A model generated the notes under the pieces. It was not told the DNA's origin and did not search any database. It saw only the letters and a program-made list of their open reading frames with translations. Positions 8,242 through 16,836 of a DNA stretch of 64,000 bases are shown here, piece by piece. Position 1 is the stretch's first letter. Each line of letters opens with the position of its first letter. Made by a program: the position numbers and the translations under genes. Source of the stretch: Flavobacteriales bacterium (GTDB taxonomy: Bacteria; Bacteroidota; Bacteroidia; Flavobacteriales; Flavobacteriaceae); NCBI GenBank assembly GCA_011524905.1, contig WTJI01000022.1, positions 36,047-100,046 of the forward strand, given 5' to 3'.

Positions 8242-8973
8242 TTGTTGTTACTGTTAGACATTGGGAATACCACTATTAAATATCGTATTTATAAGGAGGA
8301 TAAGTGTGTGGATTCGGGATTGATTACTAAAATAGAGTTGGCGAAAAGAGCTGAGGAGGAAAAGGAATTTAAAGCAGTTTCAACGATTTTCTTTGCTGAC
8401 GTAAGAGGTGGTTTTTCTTCTTTTTTAAGTCAGACTTTTCCTAAGGCAAAACAAGTTTCTTTACAAAGTAATGACTTGAAATATCCTTTTATCAACGCCT
8501 ATCAAACTCCTGAAACCTTAGGTTCTGATCGGAAGGCCTTGGTTGCAGCAGCCTATTTTGTATACCCAAGAACTCACTGTTTAGTGATCGATGCTGGTAG
8601 CTGTATAACCTATGATTATATTGACGATTCGGGTGTATATCATGGTGGTGCCATTAGCCCTGGGATTGCCATGCGATACAGAGCGCTGCACCAACAAACA
8701 GGAAAACTCCCCGACTTGACCCCTTCCATAACGAATACCTTTGTTGGTCAGTCCACAGATTCTGCAATTCATGGCGGTATTTTCCAAGGAGTGCTGGGCG
8801 AAATCTTACACCAAATTTCCTATTATCAACAAAATTATGAAAACCTACATATTGTTTTAACAGGTGGGGACTGGCATTGGTTGTTTAAAAACATAAAAAA
8901 ACCCATCTTTGCCGAACCAAATTTTCTGTTGGACGGGATGTTTGCCCTTTGGCAGTACAACAAAAATTCATGA
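8242..8973 (+). CDS. coaX: Type III pantothenate kinase
   Basis: A 243-residue cytoplasmic kinase for the first step of coenzyme A synthesis (pantothenate to 4'-phosphopantothenate). The N-terminal phosphate-binding DIGNT motif (residues 6-10), the central LVIDAGSCITYD segment with its catalytic Asp and the GGAISPG motif are typical of CoaX; type III enzymes resist CoA feedback. There is no in-frame ATG: a TAA stop lies at 8230-8232 and the only plausible starts are TTG at 8242 or 8245, so this is a TTG-start gene. It leads an envelope operon and overlaps the next gene by 4 bases (ATGA). Confidence 0.95.
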   Translation: MLLLLDIGNTTIKYRIYKEDKCVDSGLITKIELAKRAEEEKEFKAVSTIFFADVRGGFSSFLSQTFPKAKQVSLQSNDLKYPFINAYQTPETLGSDRKALVAAAYFVYPRTHCLVIDAGSCITYDYIDDSGVYHGGAISPGIAMRYRALHQQTGKLPDLTPSITNTFVGQSTDSAIHGGIFQGVLGEILHQISYYQQNYENLHIVLTGGDWHWLFKNIKKPIFAEPNFLLDGMFALWQYNKNS

Positions 8974-10232
8974 AGCAAACTTTTTTAGTGTGCATTTCTA
9001 TTCTCGTTTTCTCTGCAATACGAGCACAAGTCGGTACTGGCTCACCCTATTCATTTGGTGGATTGGGCGATCTCAACTACCAGGGGAACCACTGGTCGAG
9101 ATCAATGGGGGGATTAGAATTTTACACAGATTCTATTCATGTTGATTTTAATAATCCCGCTAGTTTAGGTTCACTGAAAATGACCAATTTTTCGCTTGGT
9201 GTTGATTACAAAGCGAATAGCCTAAGCGACCTGGCAAATAAACAAGTTGTCACTACGGCAACTCTCAATTACCTAGGCGTGAGTATTCCTACAAAAAGAT
9301 TTGGATTTAATTTCGGACTCTTGCCCTATTCATCAGTTGGATACAGATTAGAATACCTCAATGAGACCGATCAATCTACTGAAATTCAGCGTTACGAGGG
9401 GAATGGTGGATTAAACATGGCTTTTGCATCCGTGGGAATGGACTTATTTCCATGGTTGTCTATTGGAGCAACTGCCCGATATAGCTTTGGAAATATCACC
9501 CATCGGAGTTCACAGTTGATCAATACCATAGACCGCACAAGCTTCCTGGAGAGTAACTCCAGTTTATCAGGGATTAGTTATAAATTTTCGAGTGTTCTTA
9601 AAATTCCAATTGGTCCCATGCGATTTCATTTTTATGGAGCCTATGCGCCAGAAGCTACCTTATATGCCCAAAATGACGAAATATTTACAACCCTATCGAC
9701 TAGCACTTCTAGTGTGGGCCAACAAGTAATCATTGACCTTTCGGCATCAGGTTTAGATGAGACATTATTGATGCTTCCAGAAGCACTTACCTATGGTTTT
9801 GGTATTGGAAAAAAAAAGAAATGGTTTGCTGGGATACAATATGAAACTAGTAAGACTTCTGATTTCAGAAACGAATTTATTACTTTAGACGACATAAGCT
9901 ATGAAGATAGAAATAAATTATCCTTTGGTGGGTTTTATATTCCAAGTTTCGGTTCGTTGACCAGTTATTGGAAACGCATAGTGTATCGTTTTGGTTATTT
10001 CAATCAAACAACTGGAATTTTAGTCAAGGGAAGCAGCCTAATGGATCGTGGCATAGCTTTTGGAGTAGGACTACCTGCATTGCGTATTGGTAGTTTTTCT
10101 AATGCCAACCTTGGGATAACCCTTGGGTCAAGAAGCACAGACAATAACAGTCTGGTAAAAGAGAGTTACTGGCAGTTAAAGCTTGGATTCTCACTTAATG
10201 ATTTGTGGTTTGTAAAAAGAAAATACAATTGA
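8970..10232 (+). CDS. Outer-membrane beta-barrel protein
   Basis: A 420-residue protein with a signal peptide (cleavage after IRAQ, about residue 19) followed by the GSPYSFGGLG start and long runs of alternating hydrophobic/polar strands that end in WQLKLGFSLNDLWFVKRKYN. This is the pattern of an outer-membrane barrel of the FadL/PorV-like kind, widespread beside coaX in Flavobacteriia as an uncharacterised gene. The start at ATG 8970, which overlaps the coaX stop, is preferred to an upstream TTG because it puts the signal peptide at the N-terminus. Function is unknown; the operon context suggests an envelope role. Confidence 0.75.
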   Translation: MKQTFLVCISILVFSAIRAQVGTGSPYSFGGLGDLNYQGNHWSRSMGGLEFYTDSIHVDFNNPASLGSLKMTNFSLGVDYKANSLSDLANKQVVTTATLNYLGVSIPTKRFGFNFGLLPYSSVGYRLEYLNETDQSTEIQRYEGNGGLNMAFASVGMDLFPWLSIGATARYSFGNITHRSSQLINTIDRTSFLESNSSLSGISYKFSSVLKIPIGPMRFHFYGAYAPEATLYAQNDEIFTTLSTSTSSVGQQVIIDLSASGLDETLLMLPEALTYGFGIGKKKKWFAGIQYETSKTSDFRNEFITLDDISYEDRNKLSFGGFYIPSFGSLTSYWKRIVYRFGYFNQTTGILVKGSSLMDRGIAFGVGLPALRIGSFSNANLGITLGSRSTDNNSLVKESYWQLKLGFSLNDLWFVKRKYN

Positions 10233-10246
10233 TAAAAAAAGAAAAA

Positions 10247-11635
10247 ATGAAATTGTTACGCCTAGTTTTGAGCCTCTGCCTCTTGGTTAATATCCAGATG
10301 GGGCTGGCACAATCTAATGATGAATGTTTACAGAATCTATCCATTTTCGCTGAATTTGCGAAAGTGAAAAATTATGAATCTGCCTATGAGCCTTGGAAGA
10401 AAGTATTGGACGCTTGCCCAAAGCTTAATGCGGCTACTTATTCTTACGGAGAAAAAATTCTTCAATACAAGATCAAAAAAAGCACAGGCACTGAGCAAGA
10501 TGCCTTTAAGTCTGATTTGATTGCACTCTATGAAGGATGGGCCACGAATTTTCCTACACGAAAAGGCAAAAAAAGAATTGGGAATATTTTAAGTTCAAAA
10601 GCTCAGTCTTTACTCGATTTTAATATCGGTACCAAGATGGAGGCTTACCAAACATTTGATAAGGCATTTACAGAAGATGCCAACAGTTTTACCAATCCCA
10701 AAAGATTGTACAACTACTTTAAAACCCTCTTTGATTTATACAAAGCAGGTGACCAAGGGGTATCAATGGAGCAAGTGTTTAACAAATACGAAGAAGTTTC
10801 TGAAAAATTTGAATTGGAAGCAACAAAACTGGCAAAACTTTTGGATAAAATCTTAAAAAAAGAAGATGCTGGCAATCCGCTTACCTCTAGAGAGACTAGA
10901 AACAAAAGGGCTTTTGGAATTAATTCTAAAGCGATAGCTACTTATGTTTCAAATTTAGATGCGATTATATCCAAAGAAGCAACTTGTGAAAATCTGATTC
11001 CGCTCTATCAGCGGAACTTTGAAGAAAACAAAATGGACCCAGTTTGGCTCAAGCGCGCGGCTTCTCGTATGGACGCAAAGGAGTGTTCAGACGATCCGTT
11101 GTTCGTTACGCTGGTAGAAGCACTTCACAACCTTGATCCCTCAGCAGACTCGGCCTATTACCTGGGGCTACTCAATGACAAAGCAGGTAAAAGCCAAGAG
11201 GCGCTGAAGTACTATGAAGAATCCATTACATTGGAAACGGACAACTATAAGAAAGCCAAAATTCTCTACAAGATTGCGTTAAAATTTAAAAAGTCTGGAC
11301 GTAAATCTTCTGCGCGAAACTATGCCCAAAAAGCACTTAACTACCAGCCTTCAATGGGAAGAGCATACCTACTCATATCCAATCTATATGCGGCTAGTGC
11401 TAATGATTGTGGCGATTCGCAATTTAATAAGCGAGCGATTTATTGGCTAGCTGCCGACGTAGCACGTAAAGCTGCCCGTGTGGACGAGTCTATCAAAAAG
11501 TTAGCCATAAAAACGGCAGAAAGTTACATGGGGCGTGCTCCTAGTAAAACTGATATTTTCACAGAAGGGAACGAAGGGAGTACAATTACATTTGACTGTT
11601 GGGTACGTGGTAGTGTAAAAGTTCCCAAGCTCTAA
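10247..11635 (+). CDS. Secreted TPR-repeat protein
   Basis: A 462-residue exported helical protein with a signal peptide (MKLLRLVLSLCLLVNIQMGLAQ region, residues 1-21). Tetratricopeptide-like pairs are clearest at about residues 290-385, where the AKILYKIALKF and ARNYAQKALNYQP segments show the small/large residue pattern. The ATG at 10247 is chosen over a GTG at 10205 because only the former begins with a proper signal sequence. It starts 14 bases after the barrel gene and shares one base with lptC (TAATG). A periplasmic or outer-membrane scaffold role is inferred; no catalytic motif is seen. Confidence 0.8.
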   Translation: MKLLRLVLSLCLLVNIQMGLAQSNDECLQNLSIFAEFAKVKNYESAYEPWKKVLDACPKLNAATYSYGEKILQYKIKKSTGTEQDAFKSDLIALYEGWATNFPTRKGKKRIGNILSSKAQSLLDFNIGTKMEAYQTFDKAFTEDANSFTNPKRLYNYFKTLFDLYKAGDQGVSMEQVFNKYEEVSEKFELEATKLAKLLDKILKKEDAGNPLTSRETRNKRAFGINSKAIATYVSNLDAIISKEATCENLIPLYQRNFEENKMDPVWLKRAASRMDAKECSDDPLFVTLVEALHNLDPSADSAYYLGLLNDKAGKSQEALKYYEESITLETDNYKKAKILYKIALKFKKSGRKSSARNYAQKALNYQPSMGRAYLLISNLYAASANDCGDSQFNKRAIYWLAADVARKAARVDESIKKLAIKTAESYMGRAPSKTDIFTEGNEGSTITFDCWVRGSVKVPKL

Positions 11636-12210
11636 TGCGAATTACATCATATAAAATTCTAATAGGGGTTTGGCTTTGTGCGATGCCCCTATTTTTTTCT
11701 TGCTCTGATTCAACTGCTGCCCTTAAGGAAATTCAATCAATCAATTTACAACCTGTTGGAACGGCCCAAAATATTCGAATGGTCTACACGGATTCGTTAG
11801 AAATCCAAGCCATACTCACAGCTCCTCTGCACGTGGATTATACCAACTTAACCTTTCAATACGCCGAATTTCCAGAGGGTCTCAAGGTGGTCTTTTTTGA
11901 TGCGCAAGGCAAAGAAAATGTTGTAACGGCAGATTACGGGCTACTCTATACAGCGACCAATCTGATCGATTTAAGGCAAAATGTTGTTCTGGCTTCACAA
12001 GATGGATCAATCCTAAAAACAGATCAACTGTTTTGGGATGCTGAAAATGAATGGTTGTTCACCGAAAGACCCTTCCAGTTTCAAAATCAAGACTATGATT
12101 TGAATGCAATCCGATTGGACACCAACAAAGAATTTAGTAAATTTCAAACGGGGAAATTGACAGGAACCATTGCTGTCTCTGAAGCCAAAGACAGTATTAA
12201 TACATTATGA
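11635..12210 (+). CDS. lptC: LPS export ABC transporter periplasmic protein LptC
   Basis: A 191-residue lipoprotein-type LptC, the periplasmic bitopic component that passes LPS from LptBFG to LptA. The N-terminus has a hydrophobic helix ending in a lipobox (FFSC, Cys near 23); beta-jellyroll strands follow, and the LFWDAENEWLFTE segment is characteristic of the Bacteroidota branch. Canonical LptC has an uncleaved helix, so lipidation would be a lineage feature. It overlaps its upstream neighbour by one base and its downstream neighbour by four, indicating a tightly coupled operon. Confidence 0.85.
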   Translation: MRITSYKILIGVWLCAMPLFFSCSDSTAALKEIQSINLQPVGTAQNIRMVYTDSLEIQAILTAPLHVDYTNLTFQYAEFPEGLKVVFFDAQGKENVVTADYGLLYTATNLIDLRQNVVLASQDGSILKTDQLFWDAENEWLFTERPFQFQNQDYDLNAIRLDTNKEFSKFQTGKLTGTIAVSEAKDSINTL

Positions 12211-12404
12211 AAAGCTACCGAATTTCTGAAATTATTTATTGGATAATTAGCGTTCTATCAATTTACCAAACTTTTGCACAATGGTCTATAAACCGACAAA
12301 AGGCTTACATATTTTTGGGATTTTCATTGCTCTCTGTTTTTATGGCTTTATTCAGACGTCATTTCCGCAAAAAATTTGAAAACCGAAGGCCACCTGAATC
12401 ATGA
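12207..12404 (+). CDS. Small membrane protein (65 aa)
   Basis: A 65-residue protein with two hydrophobic segments (about 8-25 and 31-47) separated by a short SINRQK loop and ending in a basic RRHFRKKFENRR tail that should stay in the cytoplasm. I do not recognise a named family. The ATGA overlaps on both sides (with lptC and with the CNNM gene) argue strongly that it is real and translated. Its role is unknown. Confidence 0.75.
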   Translation: MKSYRISEIIYWIISVLSIYQTFAQWSINRQKAYIFLGFSLLSVFMALFRRHFRKKFENRRPPES

Positions 12405-13669
12405 TCCCTGAGGATGCCATTATCGCTGTTTGCTTGCTGCTTTCTGCTTTTTTTTCTGGGATGGAGATTGCTTTCGTTTCAGCCAACAGAATTGAGTTGG
12501 CTATGGACAAACAGAATCCCAGTTTTCAGGCAAGCTTATTAAAAAAGTTCACTAACAATTCCTCCCGTTTTATAGCGACCATGTTGGTTGGGAATAATAT
12601 TGCCTTGGTTGCTTATGGGATTTTTATGGGAGATCGTATAACAACGCTTTTATTTTATAATAGTAATCTGATTGAAGGTGATTTGACACTTTTGTTGTAT
12701 CAAACCCTTATTTCAACCCTCATTATTTTATTTACGGCCGAATTTTTACCAAAAGTTTTTTTCCAATTGTACGCAAATCAATGGTTGAAATTTTTTTTAT
12801 TGCCTACAGCTTTTTTTTATTATCTGCTGGCCCCCATTTCGGTAACGGTAATGGCTTTAACAGATAGGGTATTGAAACGATTTATGCAGGTTGAGGCAGA
12901 TCAGGTGCAGCTAAGTTTTTCTAAAGTCGAACTCGGGGATTATATCGGTGAGCAAATTGAACTCAGCAAGGACAAAGAAAATTTAGATTCAGAAATTCAA
13001 ATTTTCCAAAATGCTCTTGAATTCTCGAATGTCAAGGTGCGTGAAGCTATGGTGCCTAGGGCAGAAATAACGGCTGTTGCACAAGATACCCCCATTAAAG
13101 AATTACAGGCTTTATTTGTAGCTACTGGATTATCCAAAATATTAGTCTATCGAAATACCCTTGATGATATTGTAGGTTATGTTCATGCTTTTGAAATGTT
13201 CAAAAGCCCCAAAAATTTAAAAAGTATTCTTTTACCAGTCGCTCAAGTACACGAGCCAGTCCCCGTCAATCAAGCATTAAAACTCCTTACACGGCAAAGA
13301 AAAAGTATAGCTGTTGTTATTGATGAATATGGGGGAACAGCAGGGATTGTTACTTTAGAAGATATTGTTGAGGAACTATTTGGCGAAATTGAGGATGAAC
13401 ACGATAGCATAGCCCACTATGAAAAAAAATTAGACGACCATACTTATGAATTTTCAGCACGATTGGAAGTAGATTACCTCAATCAGACATATGATCTTCA
13501 TCTTCCAGAAAACGAATTTTATGAAACACTCGGAGGAATGATTGTCTTCCACACAGAAGACATCCCCAAAAAAGGAGCAGAAATCAAAATAGGAAATTTT
13601 TCAATGACTGTAACCAAAGTTTCCTCAACTAAAATAGAGCGATTGATCATAAAAATATTAGAAGCGTAA
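12401..13669 (+). CDS. CNNM/CorC-type hemolysin-family membrane protein
   Basis: A 422-residue inner-membrane protein with an N-terminal DUF21 (CNNM) transmembrane domain (about 1-180, including the FFSGMEIAFVSANR helix), a pair of CBS domains (about 205-330, starting VREAMVPRAEI and including IAVVIDEYGGTAGIVTLEDI) and a C-terminal CorC/HlyC domain (340-420). Characterised CNNM/CorC relatives export Mg2+; the hemolysin name is historical. The same architecture occurs in the gliding protein GldE, but nothing here shows a gliding role. It is the last gene of the overlapping series; 91 bases separate it from ppiD. Confidence 0.9.
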   Translation: MIPEDAIIAVCLLLSAFFSGMEIAFVSANRIELAMDKQNPSFQASLLKKFTNNSSRFIATMLVGNNIALVAYGIFMGDRITTLLFYNSNLIEGDLTLLLYQTLISTLIILFTAEFLPKVFFQLYANQWLKFFLLPTAFFYYLLAPISVTVMALTDRVLKRFMQVEADQVQLSFSKVELGDYIGEQIELSKDKENLDSEIQIFQNALEFSNVKVREAMVPRAEITAVAQDTPIKELQALFVATGLSKILVYRNTLDDIVGYVHAFEMFKSPKNLKSILLPVAQVHEPVPVNQALKLLTRQRKSIAVVIDEYGGTAGIVTLEDIVEELFGEIEDEHDSIAHYEKKLDDHTYEFSARLEVDYLNQTYDLHLPENEFYETLGGMIVFHTEDIPKKGAEIKIGNFSMTVTKVSSTKIERLIIKILEA

Positions 13670-13707
13670 AACTACTCTGATACGCCCGATTTGATCTGCA
13701 AAAATAT

Positions 13708-13737
13708 TTTGATATCCCTTTAATAATCGTAAATTCG
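13708..13737 (+). promoter_or_regulatory. Promoter of ppiD (TTTG-N18-TAAATTCG)
   Basis: TTTG at 13708-13711 is followed after 18 bases by TAAATTCG at 13730-13737, one mismatch from TAnnTTTG. The predicted start near 13744 is 17 bases before the ppiD ATG, so ppiD can be expressed apart from the upstream operon. Confidence 0.45.
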
Positions 13738-13760
13738 CAACCTAGTAAAAATGGTTAAAA

Positions 13761-15875
13761 ATGGCAATTTTAGGACAAATTAGACAACGTTCTTTTTTCT
13801 TGATTTTCATCATAGGGATGGCGCTTTTCGCCTTCGTGATTTCTGGTGTATTGGATGGAAATAATAATGGTGGAGCTCCAACCGACCCCATTGCTGTCGT
13901 CAATGAGGAAGAAATGGATTTGGCAACCTTCCGTTCTATGGTAGAACAAACGGAGCGAAATTATGGATATTCAACATTGCAGGCGGTAAGAGCTGTTTGG
14001 AACCAAAGTATTCAGCAGACCATTCTTAATCAGCAGTTTGAGACCTTAGGTATAGATGCAGGGAAAGAACAAATAGAACAAATTATTTCCAGAAATCCTG
14101 CCTTTCTTAATGATGAACGTTTTCTTAACGCCTATGGTGTTTTCGATTTTGGTTTGTTCTCTAATTTTATCAATTTGATGAAAGATCAAAACCCAGCTGC
14201 TTACGAGCAATGGAAGATTCAAGAAGCTGGCTTAATAGATATTGCCAAGCAAAATATTTATCTAGATCTTATTCGTTCAACGACTGGGTTTACTGAAGAG
14301 GAAGGTAAATGGGCTTATCATATGGAAAATGACAAAATCAATATGGAGTTTGTTCATATCCCATTAAACGCAGTAGATGACAGTTTGTCTAAAGTAACTG
14401 ACTCAGATATCCAAAAGTATATTCAAGCGAATGAAGATGAATTTAAAACAGAAGCGAGAACGAGCATACGATATGTTGTTTTTAATGATGAGGCTTCTCC
14501 TGAAGATGAGGCATTTATTTATGCTGATTTAGAAAAATTACTCGATCAGCAAGTCGAATACAATGCAGTTTCAAAATTGACCGATACCTTAGCAGGGTTT
14601 CGAACGACCAAAAACATTTTTGACTTTGTAGAAAAACACTCAGAAGAACCTTTTGATTCTGTTTATCTTCCAAAAGGAAGACTAGCTAGTGAGTACGCAG
14701 AATCTTTATTTAACTTAAAAGCAGGTGAAGTTTTTGGTCCATTTAAGGATGGGAACTCCCTTAAGCTGGCTCGAATGCTAGATAAAAAGCGTAACGGTTC
14801 CATCCGTGCCAGCCATATTTTAATTTCATTTGATGGGGTAACCAATCCAACACCTGGGGTTACTCGAACCAAAGAAGAAGCGGAGCGACTCGCAAATCGT
14901 CTGTTGCGTCAAGCCAGAAGAAACCCAAGTAATTTTGAGTCTCTTGCACGTGAAAACTCCGATGGCCCTTCAAGAAGCCTAGGTGGTGATCTTGGTTTTT
15001 ACCAGGAAGGTGCGATGGCCAAAGAATTTTTTGATTACACGAACAAAAACAGAGTAGGTCGAATTGGCTTAGTGGAAACTGATTTTGGATTTCATGTCAT
15101 TAAGATTACCGATAAAGAAGATGTTGTCCTTTTAGCCGAAATAGTTAAGGAAATCGTTCCTTCAGATGAGACGTCAAATATTGTTTTTCGTAAAGCCACA
15201 GAATTAGAAAAAGCCGCCAAAGAAATGGGGAGTTTAGAAGAAGCTGCCGAAGCAGCAGACGTCAGCTTCCGTGATGCAACAGAATTAGACCCTTTAAGTG
15301 AATTGATTCCTGATATAGGTTTACAACGTAACGTTGTGCAATGGGCTTATGAGTTAGAAACTAAGGTAGGTGATGTCCGCCGCTTTAGTTTATCTAGAGG
15401 TGGCTATGCAGTTGTTCAAGTCTCAGAAAAAATTAATGCTGGGATTCAGACCGTAGCCCAGGCTAAAAGTGAAGTTTTTCCGAAGTTGAGAGATCAAAAG
15501 CGTATTACAGCGCTTCAACAGCAGTATGGCAATTTCACAAGCCTTGAAGAATTGGCGCAAGCCGCCAATACCGAAATTAAGACAGCCTCGGCAATGACAC
15601 AAGAAAATACAACAATTGCAGGTGTCGGAAGAGAACCCTATGTAATTGGTGTTGCATTTTCACTTGAAGAAGGTGCTACTTCCACTTTGATTGCAGGAAA
15701 TGAAGGTGTCTTTTTAGTCCGGGTTAAGAGTAAGGAGGTAGCTCCTGATCTACCTAGTTACGTTGCTTATGCCAATTCCTTGCAAGAGGCTGAAAAAGCT
15801 AATTTGGAAGAGGCTATCCTAGAAGCCCTAGAATCGGTTGCAGATATTACCGATAACAGAACAGTCTATTATTAA
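13761..15875 (+). CDS. ppiD: PpiD-like membrane-anchored peptidyl-prolyl isomerase
   Basis: A 704-residue periplasmic folding factor anchored by one N-terminal helix (about residues 11-30). A SurA/PpiD-type chaperone domain follows, and a parvulin rotamase domain lies at about residues 345-455, beginning RASHILISF and containing the GGDLGFYQEGAM segment. The second half continues as a long chaperone-like region with a second, degenerate PPIase-like stretch. It helps outer-membrane and exported proteins fold near the Sec translocon. It has its own promoter and ends in a good terminator. Confidence 0.9.
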   Translation: MAILGQIRQRSFFLIFIIGMALFAFVISGVLDGNNNGGAPTDPIAVVNEEEMDLATFRSMVEQTERNYGYSTLQAVRAVWNQSIQQTILNQQFETLGIDAGKEQIEQIISRNPAFLNDERFLNAYGVFDFGLFSNFINLMKDQNPAAYEQWKIQEAGLIDIAKQNIYLDLIRSTTGFTEEEGKWAYHMENDKINMEFVHIPLNAVDDSLSKVTDSDIQKYIQANEDEFKTEARTSIRYVVFNDEASPEDEAFIYADLEKLLDQQVEYNAVSKLTDTLAGFRTTKNIFDFVEKHSEEPFDSVYLPKGRLASEYAESLFNLKAGEVFGPFKDGNSLKLARMLDKKRNGSIRASHILISFDGVTNPTPGVTRTKEEAERLANRLLRQARRNPSNFESLARENSDGPSRSLGGDLGFYQEGAMAKEFFDYTNKNRVGRIGLVETDFGFHVIKITDKEDVVLLAEIVKEIVPSDETSNIVFRKATELEKAAKEMGSLEEAAEAADVSFRDATELDPLSELIPDIGLQRNVVQWAYELETKVGDVRRFSLSRGGYAVVQVSEKINAGIQTVAQAKSEVFPKLRDQKRITALQQQYGNFTSLEELAQAANTEIKTASAMTQENTTIAGVGREPYVIGVAFSLEEGATSTLIAGNEGVFLVRVKSKEVAPDLPSYVAYANSLQEAEKANLEEAILEALESVADITDNRTVYY

Positions 15876-15898
15876 GGATCTCAATTAAAATAAATTAG

Positions 15899-15930
15899 AA
15901 GGGCATGCTTTTTATGAGATGCCCTTTTTT
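15899..15930 (+). terminator. Intrinsic terminator of ppiD
   Basis: AAGGGCAT (15899-15906) pairs with ATGCCCTT (15919-15926) over a 12-base loop, followed by further T residues. It lies 23 bases after the ppiD stop and just before the convergent GHMP kinase stop at 15949. Confidence 0.75.
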
Positions 15931-15948
15931 GTTGAAAGCTGGTCTGGG

Positions 15949-16836
15949 CTACAATATAAATTTATCGTACTCAATCACTACATCAAAGCCTTTTTGTTTA
16001 AAGTAATTTGGGTTACCTCCACACGCTAAAACAAAATCCCCTCCCCAGGCACCTAAACTTTTGATCACACCTTCAAAATCGGGAAAGTATTCTTCTTGCA
16101 AGCGAGGTCGATTAAGATGTTTGGACATGAGTGTTTCATGCTCAGTTAGAAGTGACTGGAAGCTGTCTAGCGTTTTGCAGCTCATTATCGCTTCTGTTAA
16201 ATTGCTAATCATTTCTAAAAAAGCAGACTGAGGTGTTTTTTTTAGGTAATCCGCTACTTCTTTTTGACTGTCCTGTTTTTGGTTGAGATAAACAAAGTAG
16301 AGATCCTTTTTAAAAGCCGGGTCAAAGTCAATGGCTTTATAGGAAGGTGTCCCTGTATTCCTCTGGTAGCAAATGGCCCCTGTTGCCTGGGCGCAGGCAA
16401 TATCATAGCCACTACCCCCAAGAGTGTTATCTAACAAATCAAAGGGATCACATTTTGCCCATTCGGCCAGATTGGAAAGCAGTGTTGAAGAGGAACCCAA
16501 ACCCCAGTATCTATCAAATTCTAATTCTGTTTGTATATGAAAAGGGGTACGGCAAAATTCAACTTGTCGATGTCTGAGGAATTTTAGAAAAGTTTCTAGA
16601 CGTTTTCCTACTGCAACGTCATTGGCTTGGACCAGGCTAAGGTCGTCCAGTTTAAAGTCTGCCTCAAACCAAATAACCTTATTGCTATCAAGACTGGTCC
16701 AGCTCAAATATTTTCCTTGGCTGGGCTGGACTGTCAATGCCTGTCCTAGTCGGGTTGGAAGGGCCAAAGCTTTTGCACCGTGTAAAACACAGTACTCACC
16801 CGATAGTAATATTTTCCCATGGCTATAGTATCGCAT
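15949..16836 (-). CDS. GYDIA-family GHMP kinase (mevalonate-pathway type)
   Basis: A 295-residue small-molecule kinase of the GHMP superfamily. It shows the N-terminal SGEYCVLHGAKALALPT segment, the phosphate-binding WGLGSSSTLLSNLA loop and the GYDIACAQ motif that names this Bacteroidota subfamily. Its pairing with HMG-CoA reductase suggests it phosphorylates mevalonate or phosphomevalonate in isoprenoid synthesis, but the family is experimentally poorly known. The ATG at 16836 shares one base with the HMG-CoA reductase TGA (TGATG); a GTG one codon earlier is possible. It is convergent with ppiD. Confidence 0.88.
   Translation of the reverse strand: MRYYSHGKILLSGEYCVLHGAKALALPTRLGQALTVQPSQGKYLSWTSLDSNKVIWFEADFKLDDLSLVQANDVAVGKRLETFLKFLRHRQVEFCRTPFHIQTELEFDRYWGLGSSSTLLSNLAEWAKCDPFDLLDNTLGGSGYDIACAQATGAICYQRNTGTPSYKAIDFDPAFKKDLYFVYLNQKQDSQKEVADYLKKTPQSAFLEMISNLTEAIMSCKTLDSFQSLLTEHETLMSKHLNRPRLQEEYFPDFEGVIKSLGAWGGDFVLACGGNPNYFKQKGFDVVIEYDKFIL

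Noticed and set aside
12401..13669. Naming the CNNM-type gene gldE
   Set aside because: GldE shares this architecture but so do many Mg2+ exporters, and the neighbours here (lptC, ppiD) do not point to gliding.
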